This document shows positions 1 to 12,400 of a stretch of DNA of 64,000 bases, one piece after another. Numbering within the stretch: position 1 is the stretch's first letter; each line of letters starts with the position of its first letter. The position numbers and the translations under genes are program-made. The stretch lies in NCBI GenBank assembly GCA_037783415.1, contig JAZGTN010000170.1:744001-808000 (forward strand), given 5' to 3'. Below the pieces are notes generated by a model that was not told the DNA's origin, searched no databases, and worked only from the letters and a program-made list of their open reading frames with translations. This DNA is from Leptasterias polaris. Lineage: Eukaryota > Echinodermata > Asteroidea > Forcipulatida > Asteriidae.

Positions 1-50
1 TATTGATGTGCTCCACATACCTAAGCACGCTTAACTCTACACTGTCCAAA

Positions 51-131
51 ATGGCGGCCTCAGCTGTACGGCTACGACTGTTGGTGAGGGTGTTGCCTAT
101 TCATGGCCAAGTTCGCGCAAGGACCAATGGT
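51..131 (+). CDS. Possible mitochondrial-targeting-like small ORF or first exon
   Basis: ATG in a strong context (CAAAATGG) opens a 26-residue frame (MAASAVRLRLLVRVLPIHG...) that is rich in Arg, Ala and Leu and has no acidic residues. An internal GTGAGG at 84-89 could be a donor after 11 codons. The stretch includes CGGCTACGA, also seen in the nearby GGCTAC-rich repeat family, so it may be repeat-derived. No further exon was found. Confidence 0.15.
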
Positions 132-269
132 TAACTAGTATTTGTTTAGTGACAGAAGTTGTAGTGCGAACGACTGCAGTCAATAGTCATGTCATGTCAA
201 CGCGACCGGCGACTTATTGGTCCACTCTGCACTGTGCTATGCAAACGGCTATTGATTACCAGCGATGCT

Positions 270-400
270 ACCATGCCCCGTAGGCTGGTTCCAAATAGTC
301 GACTAGCGTAGTCCAACTATCGTCGACTAGACAGAGTTCGGGCTAACTTTAGTCGAACTATGGTCAACGATAGTCTTTGCTCGAACTTGGCCTGAAGTTC
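270..400. repeat. Cluster of TAGTCGACTA-like direct and inverted repeats
   Basis: TAGTCGACTAG, ATCGTCGACTAG, TAGTCGAACTATGG and ACGATAGTC recur within 100 bp in both orientations and could fold into several alternative hairpins. Origin unknown. Confidence 0.45.
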
Positions 401-519
401 CGGAGACTGGTTAAACTTGGTTCCAACTCTGTGGTTGATGATGGGTTTTTTCAACTGTCTCCCGGTTAAGAGTGAGTGGAGCATTTTTGGCTTTTGATAA
501 GTTGAGGCCGTATTCGAAT

Positions 520-615
520 TGGCAGCTACAGCTACGGCTACGACTGTGCTAGGGATGCAGGACATATACTTCAATGATGACGAGGACATCTAGCCGTAGC
601 CGTAACTGAGCCGCC
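520..615. mobile_element. Hairpin element with (GGCTAC)n arms, copy C
   Basis: GGCAGCTACAGCTACGGCTAC at the left and GTAGCCGTAACTGAGCCGCC at the right face each other across about 55 bp, with AATTCGAATTGG-like and CCAATTCGG flanks also complementary. It lacks the GGACGTCC core. Confidence 0.5.
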
Positions 616-616
616 A

Positions 617-1682
617 ATTCGGACACTGCCTAAAATTCAATAAACGAGATATCATCAGACTGAATCGAGTTTGACCTTTTAAAGTTTACGACGAAAACCT
701 TCACCGTGTTCGAATGATGCGACTTCGGCTACGGGTGGCCAATGCCTGCAGTGAGACAATATCGTTGAAGGAATGTGCATTTGCAGTGATCTGGATACAT
801 CAGCAGCCAAAACCGCCGATTTAGGTCCATGAAGTCCCTTTATGTGTGAAGTCGCAAGACAAGCACCAGCCTTAAAAAATCCGTTTGCGGCAGAGCCATT
901 GGACGCCATCTTGGAATACGGATGTAATGCTCACGGTTTGACATTTAGGGTCATTTTCTGTGGCAGCATTATGTCAGACTTAAAAACTAAAAAACTTGGT
1001 GCAAGTATTTTAAGCTCCTTGACTAAAATGTGAGCAATTTTGTTTCTTTTTTTGATTGATGAAGATTCTTGGCCATTTGCAGCTTTGTGGTGAAATTAAA
1101 ACAAGGTAGAAAATTTGTTAGGTGCAGTACACCCAACTGCTTTGTACAATGACCAGTATAGACGTAATATCCAGTCATTTTCTTTGACACAAGCCACCAA
1201 ACACTCTCTACGTCTATGACACAATCAAACACAAGCAAAACTTGAACTAACTTAGTTTAAGATCAAAAGACGCAAACAATAATTATATATACAAAAACAC
1301 TTTCCTTGTTCATTTTAACTTATTTATTTATGAAAAATTATTTCTCTTTTATTACGGGCACTTAATAATATAATCATTCATCACCCAGTGGTAGTAAATA
1401 TCATAATAAAATATGAATACATTCACAATAATGTTATTGGATTAACTGTCACCACAATTATTTACATCGGCCTTCTTGTATTAAGAACAATTTTGTGGCT
1501 GCTTATACAATAGTTATTTACATGTACATAATAAAATTCACCATGTTTTTGTAATACATACATAACGAAAAGATACCAGTCAAAATCATACATAACTTGA
1601 ATATAATATTTATAGGATGCGTAAAACAGCTACTACACGGAACCAACGGTATCGAGTTTTGCAACTTCCCGATTGTGTTTTG
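617..1682. other. Gene-free flank downstream of the PLP enzyme gene
   Basis: AT-rich from about 1,000 on. Only short frames with no recognisable content; no repeat structure seen apart from the elements listed on each side. Confidence 0.5.
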
Positions 1683-1781
1683 AATACACCGATCCATTAA
1701 GCCACACCCATTTCTCATTGACCAATCACAACCGCGAAATCTGATCACCATTTGAGCCGGGGCTTAATGGATCGATCTATT
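1683..1781. mobile_element. Internally deleted copy of the CCATTAAGCCCC MITE
   Basis: It has the same left arm as the element at 43.5 kb (CGATCCATTAAGCC...GACCAATCACAACCGCG...GATCACCATTTGAGCC), then jumps straight to the terminal GGGGCTTAATGGATCGATCTATT. The right arm interior is missing, so this is a 99-bp deletion derivative. Confidence 0.75.
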
Positions 1782-2224
1782 GTGACATTGGTTCCCAAAA
1801 CAGAGTTGGTCGAGAATTCCTTTCTGACATTTCTTTGTGTGGGTGAAAGTCAAATTTATCTTGAAAAAATTGAATCGAGACTCCGTTAAACTCAAAAACA
1901 TTTCTCTGAAATCACCAAGTTCCCTCCCCCATCCTGACATAGACTTACAAAATTCTTAGAAAGTTAGTTTTTCTCCCTTTTTTTAAACGATGCTTTAAAA
2001 TTGTATGAACAAACACGAACAGCAAACATGTATTTCGTGTTATCCATCAAAATAAGTTCGTCTAAAAGCAAAGTAAATATTGCTATTTTCTGCGTATGCA
2101 TTGTCTGAATCAAACATCAAAGCGTTTAGGCCTAATTAACAATCTATGATTGGCGTTTTAGTAATATAATAACAATGTGTCTTACAAAACTACTAATTTA
2201 CAAATACAATCGGTTTTTGTTTCG

Positions 2225-2230
2225 TTTATT
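2225..2230 (-). terminator. Candidate poly(A) signal AATAAA for the PLP enzyme gene
   Basis: AATAAA on the minus strand is the first good poly(A) hexamer I see below the stop codon and would give a 3' UTR of roughly 620-650 nt. Another lies near 1322, so the real end is uncertain. Confidence 0.4.
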
Positions 2231-2853
2231 ATAATAGAGTCAATATTTTATACATAATTTACACACATTTGATGCAAAAGATTATGCTATACAAGATGCC
2301 AGCCACCAGTAAAGCAATTTCATTGCAAGAAGTTCACCCTAAAGATACTGGAATACAAAATTAATAAACTTGGTCTTGACAGAGAGTCCAGATGATAAAA
2401 AGGGGTCCAGCGGGTGAAACAAAAAAACAAATAACTGGCTCAGATTAAACAGACAAAATGGCAAGAAATGCGATTTCCTAAAATGCCACAGAACAATCAA
2501 AATTCAAAATGGATAACAAAACAATAACTGTTTACGACTTTCAAATTTTTGATTCAGTGCAAAGACGAAGTCTTTTCAATGAATGTTTGCGCACAACAAC
2601 TCAATCAATCCTCCGAGTTATTAGTTCTGACGACTTACTGTACAATATATTTTCGAAAATCGATTTTTTGACAAGTCGTACTTTTGCGCCAAGGTACTAA
2701 ATTAAAGTAGAATTCCTCGACCATGGAGACAAACAGTTGTATTCCTGATGAAAGATTGAACAAAATTGTTCGCAGGAATTGGAATCGACGTCTTGCACTT
2801 TCAACAAAAAATTATACGAAAACCCGGGATGACTAAGTAAAAATGCACCATTC

Positions 2854-3408
2854 TCACATGGTATAGGTAAACTCTTCCTCACTACTGTAGCCACTCTCAT
2901 TCGAGATGGCACGGTAATAACTTGGGTTCTTCAACCACGGTTTCTCCGACTCCTCAAAGCCATCCATGAAGTTCCCGCCTTGTCCAGGCTTGGTAAACTT
3001 GAAAGCCGAACCAGTAGCTTCCGTGTACATCTCCATGGTATCCCCGTAGAACCCGATCGCTCCCGGTTCGTCATCACCGGGGACCACGGCCACGTCCTCT
3101 GCGGCCCCGAGGTAGCCCTGGCAGTATTCCTCGGGCACCTCCTCGGCGGTGAACGGCACAGTTGCCGAGTCCTCCTCGTCGTCCGCCGGAATCAAGCTCT
3201 CCTCGTACCTGTCGATCACTTCGGCGTGATCGTTCTCAGATTCCTCGTCCCCGATCTGGAACACGTAGCCTGCCTTTAGGGCTACCTGTAGCTTTCGCTG
3301 CCAGGCGTCGTTGAGGCAGAATGCCGCTTCCCGTGGTTGGACGAACCACAGGAAATTCTGGTAGCGTTCACTGAGTGTCACCTCCGGATCTTGAAGAGCA
3401 TCAAATAC
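2854..3408 (-). CDS. PLP enzyme exon 15, terminal exon (residues 550-733, acidic tail)
   Basis: This 555-nt exon follows a TTGAACCAG acceptor and runs to TGA 2856-2854. The first third (ERYQNFLWFVQPREAAFCL) looks folded. The rest is rich in Glu, Asp and Tyr (for example DDEEDSATVP, GYSSEEEFTYTM) and is probably disordered. I recognise no domain in the tail. Confidence 0.92.
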   Translation of the reverse strand, partial: VFDALQDPEVTLSERYQNFLWFVQPREAAFCLNDAWQRKLQVALKAGYVFQIGDEESENDHAEVIDRYEESLIPADDEEDSATVPFTAEEVPEEYCQGYLGAAEDVAVVPGDDEPGAIGFYGDTMEMYTEATGSAFKFTKPGQGGNFMDGFEESEKPWLKNPSYYRAISNESGYSSEEEFTYTM

Positions 3409-6400
3409 CTGGTTCAAAAAGATATAATTTTCAATTTAAGTCCAGACACTTTCAGACTTCAGAGATTTAGAAGAGGTTTGCAAAGAGTTAGTAACGGTTT
3501 CAACGAACAAAAGTTTGAAAGACGTGGTAAGGCTGTGTGTTATACACGTTGATGAGGACAGAGTTTGAAAAAACAAGGTGTCGGTCTTGGGTAAAATTGA
3601 CGATGTTTTATTACCTATATCCATGGAGTAAAGGTAACAAACTATAACCTCTGAGTCTATGACAAATTTCGTAGATTAAGCACAAGGGTTAACAAATTTG
3701 ACTGATCAGACTGAAAGGTTACTAGCCGAAATAAGATGTCGCGTGTATGGGTTGTGGCTCCTGCTCATTTTGTTGGTCCTGACTCAGGAGAAATTTGTTG
3801 TTAAGCAATATTTTCTGGCTAAGCAACTATATATTAATATGTCCCCAAATAGGAAAGAACTTTTTCACACACGCGTACGAGCTATTCTGAAACATCCGAT
3901 TCCAAATTAAAAACAATCATTCACCGACCCCCCATCTCTCCCCCCCCCCCCCCCCCCCCCCATTGCGATCCTATAGAGTCCCCTTCAAGAACTTCAATCA
4001 TTACTCACCATAACATCATCCACAGCTTGCTCGAACAGCGTCATTGCCTCCTCAAGGTGATGGGATAGCCTGGTCTGGCTAAGACACTGATCGGTGTTCT
4101 TCTCCGAGGGGACTTCGAAGAAGCCGCGGTCGTAGCTGATGTCGTAGAGGCTCTCGAAGCCAAGTCCCTGGCCGATGAAGCCGGCACGGTGGGTCCAAGC
4201 ACCACTCTTCAGGTCGAATCGGTACTGCGTTTAGGAAGGGGAAAAAAACAATTTAGCTAAAGGGACTACCAAATAATACTGTTTAGTGTTGGCTTGCTGC
4301 CGTGTCAATATAAAAATCCTTATTTTAATATTTACAAAATGTTGTCTAAAGTTTACTATGTTTTAAAGGACATGTGTTCGAATTCTACGCCAACCATTGG
4401 CGAGGGGTCACACGGCAAAGTTCACAACCGGTACTCAATTCCCAGTGCAGCAGCAATTGTTTTTAATGGAGACAGCACACATCCAAAACCGTATTACGTT
4501 ATGAAGATTTTGTGTAAACGGTAACCGGTTACGGTATTGTTTTTCACTACGATTGCTACACTATAAAAAATAATATCTGGTAATTTTACCCGACAGCCTG
4601 GGTGCCAAACTATAACCGTTTATTACACCAAATAAATAGTATTCCATTTTACAATATAACATTCTGCCTCAAAAACAAAACACTATTTTAGTGCATTATT
4701 TACGGATGATTCCTTTATACGGTGCATATATACTTTTAAACGTTAACCGTAATGTTAACGGTTACCGTTATGCACAATCGTAAAATTACAAGAGTTTATT
4801 CTCACCTGGGGGAGAAGTTTCCAGCCGTGTGTGGCGACTAGATCAATGGCTGAGAGGATGTAGTCGATAGTCTCATCTGCAGCGAAGTAAGGCAGGTTGA
4901 TCCGGACGAAGCCCGGTCTGACGGCCTCTGCTGGCTCTTCGTTACACATATTTCTCCTGTCAAAGTAATGAAATTTCTTTTTCGTAAATACCGAGTTGTT
5001 AAGATAATTTTTCGGTTTGAAAACAACTGGTTTTTGTTCTTGCAGTTTTAAAACAAATTTGTATAATATCCTACAAAAGTAATGAAATTATATTATTTTA
5101 GTAAATATAGAGTAATTAAAGTTATTGCAAGTTTGAATATCATATTTTTGAATGCCAATTTCGCATGGCTATAAAAAGAACACCATAATAGCTTAGTTTT
5201 TAATAAATTGCTATAAATTTGCGTGCCTCGAAATAAAACTGAATGACGGCAAAATTTTCAACAAAGAGGCACAATCGCTTTATTACGAATGCATGAAAAG
5301 GTTACAGGACGCTTTTTGCCGAAACGACTGGAAAAACCTAGATATCTACATAGTCTAATTGCATTTCTTTATTTTAGTTTTTAAAACATCCCGGTAAAAA
5401 CCAAATCTGATTGAGAATACGTACCTATCTTCGCGGATTAACTCGTAAAACTTGACTGCGCTGTCCTCCGAAATACCTAGAAGATCCTGCAAAAGAGACA
5501 AAATGGCAAGAAATAATTAAGCAATGTCAATTAGCTGAGCTCGGGGCATGAAGGGAAGGGGGCTGTATTTCATTCACTTTATCTACCAGAAAAGAATACC
5601 ACCAGAAAAGAAATTACGAAATCATTTTATTTTAAACTGAAGTCAGCCATGTTAATTAGCAATCATCGATCGCTTGATGTAGGGATTCGAAGTTGGCACA
5701 GAATACTTACATGGGCATAGGGACCGGCGCACGCGCATCCTCCCCTCGCCTGGATGCCGAATAGATCGTTGAGTAGGACGGAGACAAAGTTGTGGTGTAG
5801 AAGTTTGCCCGTCTCCGGATGCCTGATTAGGAATGAGAAGATCGGAAGACGGGAAGCTTCCTTGTTGCCCAGGACAACCAAATTTTCGTTGAACTGCCAC
5901 CGTTCAAAAGCAAGTCTGAAAAATGAAAGGGGTAAAAAATATCGATTAGAAAAACTACAAAGTACAGGTAATTTTTGGGGAATTGAAAATGGCAGAGAAG
6001 GGGTATGGGGTATGTCAAACAAGGGTTGATTTACATGGAATAAGCGACACTCCATACCCTGGTAATTAGTGCTGATGTAAAAAATGTGGCAAGCGTCGGT
6101 GACTCATTCGTTGCGTGCTGAGAATTTTCCGCGTCAAATTCTATCATATATAGCGGTTTAACCATCCGAATCAGCTAAGCAAAGAAAATGTGGCTTAACA
6201 GAAATATGCTAACAGCCAAAGTGTGCTGTATCATTATGTATTGTATGTGGTTAGTTCCGTGTAACATTTCACTTTTTAAAAAATTACTATGCAAAAGTTT
6301 CTGCTATTTGACTCATTGATGTGTTACGCAGAAATTCGCATACACATTGCTGACCGAAGACAGTAGCCTATATCTTGATAAATCGGATGGTGATTATAAT

Positions 6401-9400
6401 TTCAAAAAATAAACAAATAAGGGTCTGATTAAATCATTGTTTGCACTTGTTGATTGGTTTTGTTTGTACCTTGATAGGTGCTGTTCTCGTTCTTCGATGA
6501 AGTGTGGACCGACGGCCTGCTTTATCTGGAACGTAAGCCCCGCACGGATGGATTCAACGATGGCTGGCGTGCCGCCCTCCTCTCTGGCTTCAATGTCCCT
6601 GAGATAGTGGTACATATCACGGGAGACCTGGTGGTGGTGAGACATGAGGGAGAATAGCTTTAAGTTAAAATATCACTACAGCTTTATTTCCGCACTTGCG
6701 TGGGTTTTCACCAAAGATAAGGTGAATGGTGTAAGACTTTCCCCGGCGCTCGACACTAAATTGGGGGGTTGTTCGCCTCTTCTTAAAAGCACGAAGATTA
6801 CCAGAGGCGAAATGTGTATACCTGGTTAATGTAATATGATGTATTACTATTAGACAGGCAGTCAAATAATGTTGGTTAACAACCGAGGGGGCAGAAGCTA
6901 GGGTGTGGAGGTGGGGTTGGGGGGGATATGTAACATACAGACATTGTTAATCTACTATCAGCACCAGGCGCAGACCCGGGGGGCTGAGGGGCGCTTCCGT
7001 CCCGGGGATCAGACACGAGGGTGGGGTGACCCTAGCCCTTCCCCCGAGTTCCTGTGTGGCAACGCTAACTCTCTTATAATAAATCATGTCTATATTATAT
7101 CCTACATGTTCAACCAGTTAAAACGGTCTCACCCGTTGAAAAGTCCAATGCTTTCCCTTGGCGATAGCTTGCAATAGTTAAACGGGAGGCTCGTTGATGA
7201 TATTTTCAAACAACAAAACAAACCCATTAAATTTTGATAGCCAACCTTTTCGGACAACTCTGTCAGACTCGAAAATAAGTTCACATCTTCATAGGACAAC
7301 GGGGAACCATTCTGGTTTCTAGCATGTATAGTCTGTCCTAAACTGTACACACGTACATTTCCCCAGAAATAAAAATTGCTTCAGAAATTGTGCAGTAAAG
7401 CCACATTTTAACTACATTTCGACGCAATTCCTGGGTTTGTCTCCGCAATTTGAATTTAAGGAACCCTTTACTGCCAAAGGTACGTGTGTGTCAAGTTTAT
7501 ACATTAGCTAGTCTCCCGGATGATGACTAAACAATCTAGGGTGAACATTAGGCGTGCCTTTACTTATTACGGCTGGGATATACTGCACCAAACTGATACC
7601 CTCTTTTTAGCCACCGTTTAACATCAAATCAAAGGGTGCATCTAGAATGTAGCCCACGGAGGGAAGGGGAGAACCTTCCTGACAGACACATTATACCCCC
7701 AAAACAAACAGCCACCACATGGGTGTATGGCCACATCAGCGGAAACGTAAGGTCAGAAGTGGGGTTAATTTGTAAGTTGACGAAGTTCTTGTTGGTTCTT
7801 GGTTGTATGGTTCCAAAACAAAGCAAAACATATCTTTAAAAATGCTGCAGTTGTGGGGTGCTAAAGTAAAGGTATAGCAGCGAAGGTGGGAGTAAAGAGT
7901 AAAGTAAAGTATACGTACGTATGCAACGGTTCCTCCCCCGGCTCCGTGGGGAACTTTGTTGACAAAAAGACGCTTCTTTGCGACCAGAAGACCTGAACGA
8001 AACAACGTACAAATATTCATTACCACTAAAAATTTACCCAATCTGTCGTATAAACAAAGCATCTCACTAACTGTCTATCAATAATGAATTAATTTGTGAC
8101 GAAGACAAATATAGCCACTAATTGAACACCAGTTTATGATAAGTTGTTCACAGGTCTAAGATGGCTCAACAAAAATTCAGTGCATTAAAACTTAAAAAAA
8201 TAAATGTTCTCTCAACATATTTTTTTTTTCATTCATCAGAAATACAATTACACATAAGCAACACTGACCTGGCGTTCCTACTCCTCCCACGAACTTGTGA
8301 GTTGATATAAACACGGCATCTTTCGAACAGTCCCAGTCAGGTCTGCGATAACATAAAATTATTAACACATTATTGTTTTTTTTGTGTTTTTTTTAAAGAC
8401 ACAGCCATTTATTATAAACATAGTTAACGCAATAACATTAATACTTGAGATAAAAATTTCCATTATAGGTCTCTCACCTGCTGTCTGTTGGGTTCATGTC
8501 AATATCCAAATATGGAGCTGTTTAGAAAACAGAAACAAAATTCATGTTTACACTTTATTCATTGGTGTTGTCATTATTGGTGTTGTTATTTAACTCTTTG
8601 TTACATTTTAGGCATAAGTAGGTCAGAAAAAGACGCACCTGTTTAGATTTGTTTTACAACTTTATTGGGGGGACAAGAAAACGAGCTGTTCATTCATTAT
8701 TGTTATTTTTTGTTACGTATTTCGTCATTTGATGCAAGAAAACAAATCGTAGGCAGTTAGAAATAGTGGAAGAAACTAATTATATTGCGATGTAAGAAAA
8801 CTCCCGGTTGAAAGCTCCCACATGTAGTCAAACATGATCAGTAGCAAAGATGGTACTTTTGTATGGAATGTTTTTCATGAAAACAATGTGACTATCCAGA
8901 CTCAACCATTACTGATTGAGTGGGTTTTGGGGGGGGTTTTTTTTTTTTGGGGGGGGGGGTTTTGGGGGAGGGGTTTTTAAATTTTATTTATACATCTCGC
9001 TCCTCTTTGTCAACTCACCCGCCGTAGCATAGTCCCAGAACGACAAAGCCCCGTAGTGGTGCAACAGCGCCGCCACCGGCTTGGTGTCTGTGATGATTCC
9101 CGTGACGTTGGACGCGGCCGAGAAGCAACCCAAGATGAGTTCGTGCGTCTGACAGTGTGCCTGCAATTTCGATTCCAAGTCGTCCAGGTCGACTAGGCCA
9201 CCCTGTGTCTGTTTAATTCTTTCAACCTATTGAGGGTAAATCATACATAAAGACCGTTTACCTTTGGTAAAAAAAAATCGGAGGTAAACCATTTTTTTAA
9301 ATCTAGGTTTGAGTGAGAAGTAGCATTTTAGTGGTCGTCTTGGACTGGCCAGTGCAAGAGGGTTTTAATATAACCATTGTAGTGCATTTAGTTTACATTC

Positions 9401-12400
9401 CAAACAGAGTTAAGAAAAAAGAAATGCACTGCAGACATAATTTACACCGTGGCACGAGACAGAACACGGATTGTTATTTTAACAGCGGGCTTAAAAATGT
9501 GTCTCTTAGTTTGGTTCGGGCTTTAGAAGTTCTTTCCGAGATGGTTGGCAACACCACATGTGTTGTTTTAACTCAAGTATTTTAAAGTTTAGACGCCACC
9601 ACACTGGTATTATTTTAACACTGTTCATTTAAGCCTATGTGTTTTTGTGGGGACTGTGCGAGCATTTTTACTGGTGTGATTGATTGGTTGTCTTTGTTAA
9701 CGTTAATTTCAACCGGCACTGCCGCATACAGCGGCTGTTATTGCGCTTATTATAATTACATCCCAACATCTAGTCTCAGACCCAAATGCCTTATCAAGAT
9801 TTTAATAAAGGGCATAACTTTCACTCCACTACTACTCCAGCCATTCTTTATTATTACATAAAAACAATAACAAGTCATGATTTTGATCGATAATTTAATT
9901 TTTTCTATTTAATATTTTTTTGTCTTGGCAATAATGGCTCACTGACTCCACACACACCGTTCCCCCGACATCACAATAACGTAGAGGGATGTCCGCGCCT
10001 GTGTGTCTAGCAACGTGTTTGTTCAGTGTTCCGCGGCACATAATAAACATTAAAAAAACACTAATAACACCAGACGTTGAGAACCCCCCTCCTTCCCTTA
10101 TTAACCGCATTGACCTGCAGCGTGAATCTAAACGCCAAGAGAGAGAGAGAAACAAAAATCATTTTTGGATCGATGTGATGTTTTCTGATGGGGATGTGTA
10201 TAAGAGTGAATCAGACCAGAAAGAAAACGAAAGACAAAAGAGAGGAGAGCGGATAAACCAAGAAGCGGTTTTTGTTTGTTAACAAGCATTTAACACTTCG
10301 TATAAGAGAGCAGCCAGCCTGAAGTAAACAACTTCACAACTGCGCTGTGTGCAAGCATTATTGTGTCTCCACCACGTCCTCCCACTCTCTCTTTTTCTCC
10401 CCTTCTCTTTCTCCAAGCCAGCAAATAAGTTTCTACCGCTGAACGAAGAGTCCGCTCAGAAGAGAATTTCAGAGGCCCGGGCTAGACGCAAACAGACGTC
10501 CATGTGTGTATAGGGAAGTGCTCGACATTATTAGTATCCGTCAACAGAAAGCGTCCAAAAATGATTAAATTATTAATTTAGGTTAATTTTAAAGTTGACC
10601 TTAAGATGCCGAGAGTAGGGGCTGTAGTTTGAAATCTTTGGCTGGGAGGAACTATACACCCATGTCTGCTGTTGTTTTACCCAATGGTATATGCACTCAT
10701 ACTCCTTCCTAGATTTGAAAACTTTGTCATTTATTTTCAGTAACGTCGATGTTAGTTTAGAATTCAAAACCATGCTTCTTTTGTACTTTAAAAACTCTTG
10801 AGTTATGCTCTGCGATATTTCTACAGGTGTATTTGGCTCGATGAAGTTTTCTCAGTGAGTAAAGAAAGGGCCGTTGGCAACCAAGCATTCAAGAAAGTTT
10901 TATTTTTATTTTTATTGAAACCAATTTGAGCAGAGGCGAAGAATTTTCTTAATCATTGGTCTAACGACAAGTGAGCAATCCACATGTATGTTGATACGAT
11001 TCGAGCACGAACTATGCAAAAATGAAAGTCACAATTTCGTGACTTCTGACATTTTGGGAAAGGCATACACATACAAGATAGAGAGAAACAACGCAGAGCG
11101 TACGCCAGTGTGGGTTTCCCCACTCAACATTGGACGGTTTACCCCCAGCGGAAAAGGGCGCCCCATGGGAAATGCTCGGTTGTCGACCTACAAAAGGGGT
11201 GACCCTAGCTAGACTATACTACTTACCCTCGCACCACTCTCTCTCCATGGAAGGATGTTGGAATGGTGTTCAAACGGTCCGACCAACACCATCTGTCAAG
11301 ATAAACAAAATGTGTTCACTTTTAAACATCTTTCTTCAAGCCTCCCTAAAAAATAACTACTAAATTTAGACGAGCTAATTTCTGTACAAGGGCGTGTACA
11401 CCCTGTTCGTCCGGGAGATTTTGCTACATGACAATGTGTCAAGTTTAGGGGCACACTTGTTTTCACCACAACATTACATAGGCCCTATCTTGTTTTGGAC
11501 AAAATAAACGAACTATGGAAAGCAATTGATTACTTCCTCCACGGTTAATTAAAGTAATTAGATTCTGACATTTTGACACCTGTCGAAGTTCCCCTTGGTA
11601 AAGACTGGGCAAGAAACTTCGAGTTGTTTTTGAACAAATCAGAATCACTGTACTAATTTTGACAGTTTCCTGAACTAAGTAAATCCAACCAGAACATAAT
11701 CAGCAGTGGGAATGGGGTTTGACAGTTGATGGGGGGGGGGGGGGGGGGGGGGGGGAGAGACTTACGGTTTTGGATGCTTTCTCCCCATGTAGTTCCATGA
11801 CATTGAGAAGCTTGTGAATGGCTCCAGTTGAACCACTGCCCGTGAAGATCACAGCGTCATCCTCTGAAGCGTTGACACAACTCCGAATTAACTCCCTGCC
11901 AAAATGGAACATAAACGAATATTGATAATAAACATGCTGGAACCCATACAGACAGGCACACACGTTCATGCATCATTATATACTTTTCGGCAATAACTTA
12001 TTCCAAGATTTTTTATGGAGGTTCCTGAAATGCGAATATTTCCCCTCGTCCCATGGGCCGCTCGATATGTCATGCCACAGCATGTAATTCGTTAGTCATC
12101 ATCAGAGGTGCTATATCACCGTTTTGAATGGAAAACCCCCAAACAGAATCTATGGTTGCTCGGTTATAAATGTTACTCCTGAACGTCTGTTTACCTTGAG
12201 TCACAGGACAGTACATACTTCTCAGTGCTGATGAATTTCTAGGACTAGAGTTTGAATCATCACCATAGTGACCGTTTACATGAGAGACCGTGACTCTGTG
12301 GTAAAGTGAAGTTTAGTGACCTTCGAGGTGGGGTTGTTGTGTTTCATTTCGAAACTCTTTACCGTGCGTGCGCGATCGTCCCGCCCTGTCTCCCTTCGTG

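Noticed and set aside
5663..6055. 130-codon minus ORF as a stand-alone gene
   Set aside because: Only 5915-5711 is coding (exon 11); the part above 5915 is intron read-through before a TTTTCAG acceptor.
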